Positions 1 to 8,151 of a stretch of DNA of 64,000 bases are shown piece after piece. The stretch is from Azospirillum sp. TSO35-2 (GTDB lineage Bacteria; Pseudomonadota; Alphaproteobacteria; Azospirillales; Azospirillaceae), in the NCBI RefSeq assembly GCF_003116095.1, contig NZ_LGRA01000018.1:177439-241438 (forward strand). The letters run 5' to 3'. The notes under the pieces are model-generated. The model made no database searches, had not been told where the DNA came from, and worked only from the letters and a program-made list of their open reading frames with translations. Position 1 is the stretch's first letter; each line of letters opens with the position of its first letter. Both the position numbers and the translations under genes were made by a program.

Positions 1-970
1 CGAGCCGTCCGTGTCGGTCAGCGCCGGGCTGATGGTCAGCGGGATCGCGCTGTCTTCATTGCCGGTCGCCGCTGACACGCTGAGCGTCGGGGTGTCGGTC
101 ACCGGGTTCACCGTCACCGCCAGAGTCTTGGTCACCGGCACCGCATCGGCCACACCGTCCTTGGCGGTGGCGGTGACCGTCAGGGTGAAGTCGACGTCGC
201 TGTTGGCCGGCGGCGTGATCGTCAGGCCGGCAAGCTGCGTCGGCGTCAGGGTGATCGAGCCGTTGCTGATCGTCAGCGTGTCGTGAGCGGTGTTGCTCAG
301 GCTGGCGCCAGTCGGGATGCCGCTGATGGTGATGCTCAGCGTCTCCGAGCCGTCGGTGTCGGTCAGCGCCGGAGTGATCGTCAGCGGGATCGCGCTGTCT
401 TCGTTGCCGGCTGCCGCCGATACGCTCAGCGTCGGGGTGTCCGTCACCGGGTTGACGGTGACGAGCAGCGGGGCGCTGGTGCTGGCCGGAGCGGCGGTGC
501 CGTCGGTGCTGGTCGCCGTCACCGTCAGGGTGAAGTCGACGTCGCTGTTCAGCGGCGGCGTGATCGCCAAACCCGCAAGCTGGGTCGGCGTCAGGGTGAT
601 CGAGCCGTTGCTGATCGTCAGCGTGTCGTGAGCGGTGTTGCTCAGGCTGGCACCCGTGGGGATGCCGCTGATGGTGATGGTCAGCGTCTCCGAGCCGTCG
701 GTGTCGGTCAGCGCCGGGCTGATGGTCAGCGGAATCGCGCTGTCTTCGTTGCCGGCGGTCGCGGAGACGCTCAGCGTCGGCGTGTCCGAAACCGGGTTGA
801 CGGTGACCGGCAGGGTGGCGGTGACGCTGGTGGGCGCCGCGCCACCGTCGGTGCTGGTCGCCGTCACCGTCAGGGTGAAGCTGTCGCCGCTGTTGGTCGG
901 CGGGGTCAGCGTCAGGCCGGCCAGTTGGGTGGAGGTCAGGACGATGGTGCCATCAACCACGCTCAGAACC
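1..970 (-). repeat. In-gene tandem repeat, 345-nt period
   Basis: The adhesin gene contains direct repeats with a period of 345 bases (115 codons). For example, the block TCGTGAGCGGTGTTGCTCAG begins at 281 and again at 626. The first half of each unit is nearly identical at nucleotide level and the second half has diverged. A third, more diverged unit lies at roughly 970-1130. Such repeats can change copy number by recombination, and short reads may have collapsed them. Confidence 0.75.
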
Positions 971-1752
971 GTGCCGGAGCCGTCGCGCAGCACCGCCCCG
1001 GTCGGGATGCCCGACAGGGTGACGGTCAGCGTCTCGGTGCCGCCGGTGTCGGTCAGAGCCGCGGCGACGTTCAGGGCGATGGCGCTGTCCTCGTCACCCG
1101 AAACGCCGTTCACCGTCAGGCTCGGCGGGTCGGACACGGCCGGCGCGGTGGTGGGCGTGGTGGGCGTGGTGGCGGCAGGCACATCGACCGTGGCGGTGGT
1201 GGCAGCCGCAGCGTCGGGCACCGCGACCGGGGCCGGGACATCCACGGCCGTCCCCGTCCCGTCCGCCAGACCGGGCGTCGCCAGCGCGACGGCGTCGGGT
1301 GCGGCGGCCGGCAACTCGGTGTAGACCGTCGTCGTGCGCGCCGTCGACAGCAGCGCTGCCCGGCTGGTGCCCGTCCCGGCCGCCTCGCGGCCTTCCTCGG
1401 AAAGGCCGGAGCCCTCGGGACCGCTGGGCCCGGACCCCCGGGTGCCGTTGGTGCGGAGCAGGTCGCCGTTCAGCAGCTGTGCGGTCGTCGCCTGGTCGGC
1501 CGCCACCGCGGTGGAGTCGCTGACGACGCTGCCGGTCTGCACGGAACCGCCGACCATCAGGTCCTCGGCCCCGCGATAGTCGGTCTGCACATAGCCGAGC
1601 GTGTCGTCCGGCCGCTCCAGCTCGACGCTGTTGACCTCGTGGATCACGCCGCCCAGCCGGGTGCCGTCGACCTGCTGGAGGAGGGTCAGATCGTCGAGGA
1701 TCTGGCGATCGTCAACCGCCGGATTGTTCCCCTGTCCCGCTTCCTCAGCCAT
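1..1752 (-). CDS. Large type I secreted adhesin with Ig/cadherin-like repeats, N-terminal part
   Basis: The visible 584 codons are open on the minus strand and run off the left edge, so the C-terminus with its expected secretion signal is not seen. After about 180 residues of acidic and Ala/Thr-rich N-terminal sequence (MAEEAGQGNNPAVDD) come tandem repeats of 115 residues, each with the motifs NEDSAIPLTISPALTDTDGS, TLTISGIPTGASL, LTPTQLAGL and DFTLTVTAT, as in cadherin-like or VCBS-type repeats of biofilm adhesins. There is no Sec signal peptide, as expected for a type I substrate. The ATG at 1752 has GGGAG about nine bases upstream; an in-frame ATG at 1773 is an alternative. It is divergent from the ABC exporter and HlyD adaptor genes, which probably export it. 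The role in adhesion is inferred from the family. Confidence 0.8.
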   Translation of the reverse strand, partial: MAEEAGQGNNPAVDDRQILDDLTLLQQVDGTRLGGVIHEVNSVELERPDDTLGYVQTDYRGAEDLMVGGSVQTGSVVSDSTAVAADQATTAQLLNGDLLRTNGTRGSGPSGPEGSGLSEEGREAAGTGTSRAALLSTARTTTVYTELPAAAPDAVALATPGLADGTGTAVDVPAPVAVPDAAAATTATVDVPAATTPTTPTTAPAVSDPPSLTVNGVSGDEDSAIALNVAAALTDTGGTETLTVTLSGIPTGAVLRDGSGTVLSVVDGTIVLTSTQLAGLTLTPPTNSGDSFTLTVTATSTDGGAAPTSVTATLPVTVNPVSDTPTLSVSATAGNEDSAIPLTISPALTDTDGSETLTITISGIPTGASLSNTAHDTLTISNGSITLTPTQLAGLAITPPLNSDVDFTLTVTATSTDGTAAPASTSAPLLVTVNPVTDTPTLSVSAAAGNEDSAIPLTITPALTDTDGSETLSITISGIPTGASLSNTAHDTLTISNGSITLTPTQLAGLTITPPANSDVDFTLTVTATAKDGVADAVPVTKTLAVTVNPVTDTPTLSVSAATGNEDSAIPLTISPALTDTDGS

Positions 1753-2057
1753 CGAACCGCTCCCAATGGACATGCGCCGTGGCGCACTTTGTGCCTATGC
1801 ACCTAAGGCTAGGTTCTAGCGTTATGAGTTGCTTGTGATAAGAATCTTCCTGTGATGAAAATCAACGGACTGAAGCAAGCAAGTGCCGATTTCGGGCCGT
1901 TCCGAGCAGCTTCGTTGCCGGCTCCGGTGGCAAAAAGACCTTGGAAACCCTCATTTTCGGCCAGGCCGCGAGGCGCATCGGACCGGCTGTGCGCATATTG
2001 AGTCATCGCGCGGTTGCCATTTGTTGCTATTCGCGGATTTACCTATCACTAGCAATT
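1753..2057. other. Divergent intergenic region of the type I secretion locus
   Basis: This is about 300 bases between the adhesin start and the exporter start, clearly richer in A and T than its surroundings. It must hold the promoters for both directions. I could not identify convincing -35/-10 pairs or an operator. The frame of the exporter is open back to a TTG at 1941, so the exporter gene could begin inside this region. Confidence 0.5.
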
Positions 2058-5000
2058 ATGATGTTGATTGGCGGCTCGGTTACCCTTGTGTACAGGTCCG
2101 TCGTTTTGCAGCCCGCTCTTCCGCCCTCCACCCGCAACCCCCCGCCGGCGAAGGCCGTCGCCGACCGCGACCGGTCCGCCGAAGGCGCCGCGCGCCGGCT
2201 GCTGTCGGGCATGCTGGGCCCGCGCCGCGACCGGGTCATGCTGGTGCTGGCGTCCTTTGCGCTGAACGTCTTCGGCCTGGCGCTGCCGGTCACGCTGCTG
2301 CATGTCTACGACCGCATCCTGCCCAACGAGTCCTACGGGACCATGCTGCTGCTCGGCATCGGCTGTGGTGCCGCGGCGGTGCTGGAGGCGATCCTGCGGG
2401 TCGCACGCTCCGCCCTGACCACCTGGATGGGCGCCCGGATCGAGCACCAGTCCAGCGCGGCGCTGATCGACCGCCTGATGCACATGCCGCTGAACGCCTT
2501 TTCCCAGCAGGGCATCGGCACCCATTTCGAGGTCTACCGCGCCATCAAGATGGTGCGCGAGTTCTACGCCGGCCAGGCGCTGCAATCGGCCATCGACATT
2601 CCCTTCGCCTTTCTCTACCTCGGGCTGATCGCGCTGCTGGCGGGGGAGCTGGTGGCGATCCCGCTGGTGGTGCTGGTGCTGTTCCTGGTCGTCGGCGGCA
2701 TCCTCGGCCGGCGGATGCGCCGGGCGCTGGAAAGCCGCCACACGCTGGAGGAGCGGCGCCTGAACTTCATCAGCGAGGTCCTGGCCGGCGTCCACACCGT
2801 CAAGGGCCTGGGGGCCGAGGCCGGGCTGCTGCGCCGCCACGAACGCCTGCAGCAGGGCTGCAGCGAGGAGGATTTCAACGTCGCCCGGCTGAGCGGCACC
2901 GCATCGGTGGTCGCCGGCACGCTGGCGCAGGCGACCATGATGCTGGTGGTCATCGTCGGCAGCGTGTCGGTGATCGACGGGGCGATGACGACCGGCGTGC
3001 TCACCGCCTGCTCGATGCTGGCCGGGCGTTGCGTCCAGCCGGTCCAGGCGCTGTTCGACCGCTGGGTGCGCTACCAGTCGGTGTCGCTGGCGCTGCGCCG
3101 CATCGGCCATGTCCTGCTGGAGGTCGGGTCGGACGGCAGCGCCGCGCGGCCGGACGGAACGATGGCGCCGGCCGCCGGCATGGCCACCGACAGCGCCGGC
3201 GCGCCGCTGGCCTGCGGCTCGATCGAGATCGACAACGTCCGCTTCGCCTACCACCGCGGGCCCGAGATCCTGAGCGACCTGTCGCTCAGCGTCGGCCCCG
3301 GCGAGTTCCTGGGGGTGGTGGCGACCAACGCGTCGGGCAAGACGACGCTGCTGCGCCTGATCCTCGGCGTGCTGCGCCCGACCGCCGGCGACGTGCGGGT
3401 CGGGGTGCGCGACGGCACGTCCCACACCGACGCCGACGCGATGACCGGCATCGGCGGCGTCGTCTATGTCGGCGAGCATCCGGAGCTGTTCAAAGGCACC
3501 ATCCTGCAGAACCTGACCCTGTTCGACCCCAGCCGGGCCGATCTGGCGATGGAGGTGTGCCGGCGCTTCGGGCTCGACCGCCGCATCGCCAGCCTGCCGC
3601 AGGGCTATGAGACCATCGTCGGCGACGCCTCGCAGGAAGCGCTGCCGCGCGGCGCCCGCCAGATGATCTGCCTGGCCCGCGCGCTGGTCCGCGAACCGGC
3701 GGTGCTGCTGCTGGACGAGCCGAACTCCTCGCTCGACACCGAATCGGACAAGGTGTTCCGCCGCGCGCTCGAGGAGCTGCGCGGCGGCGTCACCATCCTG
3801 CTGGTCACCAGCCGGCCGTCGCTGCTGACGCTCGCCGACCGGGTGGTGCAGATCGTCGACGGGCGCGTGGTGAGCCGCCCGCAGGCCGGGTCCGACGGCA
3901 CCGCCGGCCAACCCGTCCTGGTCGCCACCAGCGATCCCGTGACACCGGGGACGGCCGCCGACGCCGACCCGATCCGCGCGGCGCACGATGACGACGACGC
4001 CCTGCGCCGCCGCCTGTCCGAAGCCTCCGCCGTCGGCGCCTGCATGGTGCCGCTGCTGGACGCCCTGGGCTGGCGCGGCGGCCCGCAGGCCCTGGCCGAG
4101 GCGCTGCCCCACGTCTCCGAGGTCCAGACGGTCGAGGAGCTGTGCGAGGTCTTCCAGCGCCTGCATTTCGACGGGCGGCGGGTCCGCGTCGACCTCGCCC
4201 GGCTGGACCCGTCCCTGCTGCCCTGCCTGTTCCGGCGGGCCGACGGCACCGTCCACACCCTGCTGTCCGACGGACCGGACGGCATCACCGCCTACAGCGG
4301 GCAGGCCCGCGGCACCGTCACGCTGACCGCCGGCAAGGGCGCCGCCTACGTCTTCACCCCGCTGGAGGCCGCCGCCGGCGCCGGGGCGCAGAACTGGGTC
4401 GGCACGGTCGTGCACGGCTTCCTGCCGCTGCTGTGGGCGGTGCTGGGGCTCAGCGCCGTCATCAACCTGCTGTCCATTGCCGCCCCGCTCTTCACCATGG
4501 CGATCTACGACAAGGTGGTCGCCACCGGGTCGATCGACACGCTGGTGACCATCGCGGTCGGCGCCGCCCTGGTGGTGGCGGGCGATTTCGCGCTGCGCCA
4601 GATCCGCGGCCGCGCGCTGGCCCACGCCGGGTCGCGCATCGCCCGGTCGATCAGCAACGCCACCATCGACCGCATCCTGATGCTGCCGGTGGGCATGAGC
4701 GAGCGCGCCGCCATCGGCACCCAGATCGCCCGGGTGAAGGACCTGGAATCGATCCGCGACTTCATCAGCCAGGGCCAGGTCGCCGCCCTGTTCGACGTGC
4801 CGTTCGCCCTGTTCTACCTGGGGGTGATGGCGGTGCTGGGCGGGCCGCTGGCGCTGGTGCCGCTGGCCGCCGTGCTGCTGACCGCCGCCATCGGCGCCGC
4901 CGTCCACCCGCTGGTGCGCGCCCGCACCGGCTCCACCGCGCGGGCCGACACCGAACGGCAGGAGTTCTTCGTCGAGATGGTCGCCAAGATGCCGGCGCTG

Positions 5001-6197
5001 CGCGCCATCGGCGGGCTGGCCCACTGGCGCGACCGCTACGACCGGCTGTCGGCCCGCACCGCGCGGTCGGGCCACACCGCCGCCAACCTGTCGGCCACCC
5101 ACGCGGCGCTCGCCGGGCTGGTGGTGCCGGTCGCCGGGCTGGCCACCGTCGGCGTCGGCGCCCTCCAGGTGTTCGCCGGCACGATGACGCCGGGCGCCCT
5201 GATGGCGTCGATGATGCTGCTGTGGCGGGTGATGGTGCCGCTGCAGACCGCGGTGTCGATGCTGCCGCGCATCGAGCAGCTGCGCGCCAACGCCCGCCAG
5301 ATCAACAGCCTGATGAGCATCCGGCCGGAACGCGAGCCGCGCTGCGCCACCCTGCAGCCGCGCCGGCTGAAGGGCGAGGTGTCGCTGTCGCGCGTGTCGC
5401 TGCGCTACCGCAACGACGCCGACCCGGCGCTGGTCGGCGTGTCCTTCACGGTCAAGCCGGGGCAGATCGTCGCCATCGTCGGCCCGGACGGCGCCGGCAA
5501 ATCCTCGCTGCTGAAGGTCATGCTGGGGCTGTACGCGCCGCAGGCCGGCAATGTGCGGGTCGACGGCGTCGACATCCGCCAGATGGACCCGATCGAGCTG
5601 CGCAAGTCGATCGGCTATGTGCCGCAGGCCAGCGCGCTGTTCTACGGCACGGTCGCCCAGAACCTGCGCTTCGCCGACCAGACCGCCGACGACGCCGAGC
5701 TGCGCTGGGCCTTGTCGCTGGCCGGTGCGCTGGACGAGGTGGAGGCGCTGTCGAACGGGCTCGACACCCGGATCGGCGACAACCAGTCGGTCCGCCTGTC
5801 GCCCAGCCTGATGCAGAAGATCTGCCTGGCCCGCGCCTACATCCGCCGGCCGCGCATCCTGCTGCTCGACGAGCCGGCCAGCCGGCTGGATTTCGAGGGC
5901 GACAAGGCGCTGCACGCCGCCCTGACGGCCTTGCGCGGGCACAGCACCATCTTCCTGGTCACCCACCGGCCGAGCCATCTGACGCTGGCCGACACGGTGC
6001 TGACCATGGACGCCGGCATGATCGCCCCCGCCAACCCGGGTGCCGGCCTGCCCGGCCCTAATCCCGGTGGCCCCAATCCCGGTGGCCCCCGCCCCGGCGG
6101 CCCCGGCAACAGCATCGCCAACGGCATCGCCGGCGCGCTGCTGGGCGGGGCCGCGCTCCAACGCCCGCCCGGCCTCGCCGCCACCCCGCCCCGCTGA
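2058..6197 (+). CDS. Fused double ABC exporter of a type I secretion system
   Basis: About 1,379 residues, twice the length of a normal type I secretion ABC protein. The order is a first membrane domain, NBD1 (Walker A region near residue 421, Walker B VLLLDEP near 552), a C39-peptidase-like domain (about 650-775) in which I see no obvious catalytic Cys-His pair, a second membrane domain, NBD2 (Walker A GPDGAGKSS near 1141, Walker B ILLLDEP, H-loop VTHRP near 1300) and a Pro/Gly-rich tail. NBD1 is degenerate: ATNASGKTT for Walker A, LPRGA for the signature and Ser for the H-loop His. NBD2 has LSPSL for its signature. The start is uncertain: ATG at 2058, TTG at 1941 and GTG near 2088 are all possible and none has a clear ribosome site. 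It lies next to the HlyD-type adaptor and the repetitive adhesin, which is its likely substrate. Confidence 0.85.
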   Translation: MMLIGGSVTLVYRSVVLQPALPPSTRNPPPAKAVADRDRSAEGAARRLLSGMLGPRRDRVMLVLASFALNVFGLALPVTLLHVYDRILPNESYGTMLLLGIGCGAAAVLEAILRVARSALTTWMGARIEHQSSAALIDRLMHMPLNAFSQQGIGTHFEVYRAIKMVREFYAGQALQSAIDIPFAFLYLGLIALLAGELVAIPLVVLVLFLVVGGILGRRMRRALESRHTLEERRLNFISEVLAGVHTVKGLGAEAGLLRRHERLQQGCSEEDFNVARLSGTASVVAGTLAQATMMLVVIVGSVSVIDGAMTTGVLTACSMLAGRCVQPVQALFDRWVRYQSVSLALRRIGHVLLEVGSDGSAARPDGTMAPAAGMATDSAGAPLACGSIEIDNVRFAYHRGPEILSDLSLSVGPGEFLGVVATNASGKTTLLRLILGVLRPTAGDVRVGVRDGTSHTDADAMTGIGGVVYVGEHPELFKGTILQNLTLFDPSRADLAMEVCRRFGLDRRIASLPQGYETIVGDASQEALPRGARQMICLARALVREPAVLLLDEPNSSLDTESDKVFRRALEELRGGVTILLVTSRPSLLTLADRVVQIVDGRVVSRPQAGSDGTAGQPVLVATSDPVTPGTAADADPIRAAHDDDDALRRRLSEASAVGACMVPLLDALGWRGGPQALAEALPHVSEVQTVEELCEVFQRLHFDGRRVRVDLARLDPSLLPCLFRRADGTVHTLLSDGPDGITAYSGQARGTVTLTAGKGAAYVFTPLEAAAGAGAQNWVGTVVHGFLPLLWAVLGLSAVINLLSIAAPLFTMAIYDKVVATGSIDTLVTIAVGAALVVAGDFALRQIRGRALAHAGSRIARSISNATIDRILMLPVGMSERAAIGTQIARVKDLESIRDFISQGQVAALFDVPFALFYLGVMAVLGGPLALVPLAAVLLTAAIGAAVHPLVRARTGSTARADTERQEFFVEMVAKMPALRAIGGLAHWRDRYDRLSARTARSGHTAANLSATHAALAGLVVPVAGLATVGVGALQVFAGTMTPGALMASMMLLWRVMVPLQTAVSMLPRIEQLRANARQINSLMSIRPEREPRCATLQPRRLKGEVSLSRVSLRYRNDADPALVGVSFTVKPGQIVAIVGPDGAGKSSLLKVMLGLYAPQAGNVRVDGVDIRQMDPIELRKSIGYVPQASALFYGTVAQNLRFADQTADDAELRWALSLAGALDEVEALSNGLDTRIGDNQSVRLSPSLMQKICLARAYIRRPRILLLDEPASRLDFEGDKALHAALTALRGHSTIFLVTHRPSHLTLADTVLTMDAGMIAPANPGAGLPGPNPGGPNPGGPRPGGPGNSIANGIAGALLGGAALQRPPGLAATPPR

Positions 6198-6228
6198 CCT
6201 TTTTCCTTTACTCCGTGTGACCCATCCC

Positions 6229-7539
6229 ATGGCCGCTTCCGACCTCGCCCGACCGACCGGCAAATCGCTCAGCGCCGACGACGCGACGCTGTCGCTGGTC
6301 CGCGCCACCATCCTCGTGCTGGTCCTGCTGCTGGCGGCCCTGCTGGCCTGGGCCACGCTGATGCCGGTCAAGGAGGCGGTCGTCACCGCCGGTCAGGTGG
6401 TGCCGTCCGGCAACGCCCAGGTCGTCCAGCATCTGGAGGGCGGCATCGTCGCGTCCATCCTGGTCAAGGACAGCGATCTGGTGGAGGCCGGGCAGCCGCT
6501 GGCGGTGTTCGATCCCAAGCAGGTGCAGTCCGAGCTGGAGCAGATGAACGCCCGCCTGCTGACGCTTGACCTGCGGGCGGAACGGCTGCGCGCCTTCGCC
6601 GCCGGGCGCGAGCCGGACTTCGGCCGCTTCGCCGGCGCCGACCCGGCCCAGGTGGCCGACCAGCGCCTGATCTTCGACACCCAGAGCCAGGCGCGCGACA
6701 CCGCCATCGCCGTGCTGCGCGCCCAGGTGTCGCAGCGGGTGGCCGAACTGGCGCTGTACCAGGGCCAGCTCGCCAGCATCAGGGACCAGATCGCGCTGAT
6801 CACCGGCTCGGTCGACATCCGCAACAAGCTGGAATCGATGGGGCTGTCGTCGAAGCTCCAGTCGCTGGAAACCCAGCGCGAGCAGTCGCGCCTGATGGGC
6901 GAGGAACGGCGGATCGAAGGCCAGATCGTCGCCACCCGGCAGGCGATCACCGAGGCCGGCAACCGCATCCTCGACCAGTCGGCCAAGCTGGCGCAGGACG
7001 CGGTGAACGAGATGGGCACCGTCACCGCCGAGATCGCGCAGTTGCGCGAGGCCCGCGGCAAGCTGGACGACCGCTCCCACCGGCTGACCGTGCTGTCGCC
7101 GGTGCGCGGGCTGGTGCAGGACCTGCGGGTCAACACCGTCGGCGCCGTGGTTCCCGAAGGCGGTGTCCTGATGCAGATCGTCCCGGTCGACCACGAGATG
7201 ACGGTCGAGGCCCACGTCACCCCGCGCGACGTCGGCCAGCTCCACATCGGGCTGGAGGCGACGGTGAAGGTGCTGACCTACGACTTCGCCCGCTACGGCT
7301 CGATCCCCGGCAAACTGCTGCGGATCTCCGCCTCCACCTTCCTCGATGAGCAGCACCGGCCCTACTACAAGGCGATCGTCGGGCTGAGCCGCAATTACGT
7401 TGGCCACGACGACGCCCAGCACCCGGTGCTGCCCGGCATGACGACGCAGGTCGAGATGACCACCGGCGAACGGTCGCTGCTGGAGTACCTGCTGAAGCCG
7501 ATCTACTTCGCGCTGTCCGACAGCTTCAACGAACGCTGA
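6229..7539 (+). CDS. HlyD-family membrane fusion protein of the type I secretion system
   Basis: 436 residues. There is a short cytoplasmic N-terminus, one membrane anchor at about residues 24-46, a biotinyl-lipoyl-like half motif (QHLEGGIVASILVKDSDLVE), a long helical hairpin (about 95-290) with heptad-like sequence, and a C-terminal beta-barrel region (VLSPVRGLVQDL onward). This is the usual layout of the periplasmic adaptor that links an ABC exporter to a TolC-type outer-membrane channel. No TolC homologue is in the window. It starts 31 bases after the exporter stop codon and is probably co-transcribed. The reading frame is open further upstream, but the ATG at 6229 gives the family-typical N-terminus. 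Confidence 0.9.
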   Translation: MAASDLARPTGKSLSADDATLSLVRATILVLVLLLAALLAWATLMPVKEAVVTAGQVVPSGNAQVVQHLEGGIVASILVKDSDLVEAGQPLAVFDPKQVQSELEQMNARLLTLDLRAERLRAFAAGREPDFGRFAGADPAQVADQRLIFDTQSQARDTAIAVLRAQVSQRVAELALYQGQLASIRDQIALITGSVDIRNKLESMGLSSKLQSLETQREQSRLMGEERRIEGQIVATRQAITEAGNRILDQSAKLAQDAVNEMGTVTAEIAQLREARGKLDDRSHRLTVLSPVRGLVQDLRVNTVGAVVPEGGVLMQIVPVDHEMTVEAHVTPRDVGQLHIGLEATVKVLTYDFARYGSIPGKLLRISASTFLDEQHRPYYKAIVGLSRNYVGHDDAQHPVLPGMTTQVEMTTGERSLLEYLLKPIYFALSDSFNER

Positions 7540-7563
7540 CCGGCGGGGGACGCCGGAACGCCG

Positions 7564-7597
7564 AAGGCCGCCCGTCCGGATGGGGACGGGCGGCCTT
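7564..7597 (+). terminator. Strong hairpin after the secretion operon
   Basis: A perfect 14-bp stem (AAGGCCGCCCGTCC at 7564-7577 with its complement at 7584-7597) and a six-base loop. No T-run follows, so it may act as an mRNA 3' end rather than a textbook intrinsic terminator. It lies between the adaptor stop codon and the convergent small gene ending at 7645. Confidence 0.65.
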
Positions 7598-7644
7598 CGT
7601 GATGCGAGCTGGCCGGAACCTTGGACGGAGGACGAGACGCCGGG

Positions 7645-7845
7645 TCAGTAGGCGCCGAGCGACCGGGCGAGGCCGGAGAACTCCTCGGCCAGCCAGCCTT
7701 CGCGATCGATCAGATAGCCCATCAGATGCTTGAGGGCCGCTTCGCAGGCAGCCTTGCGGTCGCGGTCGCTCAGGTCGCCCGCGGCCAGACGGGCGACGAA
7801 CTCATCCACGACCTCTGCGGCCTTGCACGGATCGGTATCGGTCAT
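7645..7845 (-). CDS. Small protein of unknown function
   Basis: 66 residues beginning MTDTDPCKAAEVVDEF, acidic and predicted helical, with no signal peptide or membrane segment. I do not recognise the family. The ATG at 7845 was chosen because an AGG-containing purine stretch lies upstream; a longer form from 7905 would add 20 low-complexity residues. Third-position GC and amino-acid composition look like real coding sequence. It converges with the secretion operon and has no obvious functional link to it. Confidence 0.5.
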   Translation of the reverse strand: MTDTDPCKAAEVVDEFVARLAAGDLSDRDRKAACEAALKHLMGYLIDREGWLAEEFSGLARSLGAY

Positions 7846-8151
7846 GGCGGGAAACAACCTGAAGGCCGGGGCGGAGGTGGAGCCGGTGGTGGGCTGGGGG
7901 ATCATGAAGGCGCCTCGATCATGGACGCGTTTGCCTACCCGGATAATGGGGCTATGGCCGCCGAGCGTGAAGACGGGACTTGGTGTTGAAATGGAACAAA
8001 TTTAAGCCGTATTCGATACAATCCGTTACCGATGCGCGCCGTGCCGCGCTTCGGGGCGTTGGCCTGACGCAGATCGACAGAAGATGTCACGACATATCAG
8101 TAGCAATAGATACTGCTTCTAATTAGAGTAGTAAGCGAGATATCAGCGCCC
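7846..8151. other. Intergenic region between divergent unknown genes
   Basis: About 300 bases, A/T-richer from 7985 onward. It must carry promoters for the small gene on the left and the 514-residue gene on the right. A near-palindrome GATGTCACGACATATC lies close to 8083-8098, about 55-70 bases before the right-hand gene. I cannot assign it to a regulator. Confidence 0.35.

Noticed and set aside
283-1806. Long plus-strand open frames opposite the adhesin
   Set aside because: They are antisense to the repeat-containing adhesin, have Arg/Gly/Gln-rich or pseudo-repetitive sequence and no ribosome site; the minus-strand reading gives a coherent adhesin.
2049-6386. A 1,445-codon open frame on the minus strand opposite the ABC exporter
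   Set aside because: It is the antisense shadow of a GC-rich gene: composition is Gln/Arg/Asp/His-rich with no domain, while the plus strand encodes clear ABC motifs.
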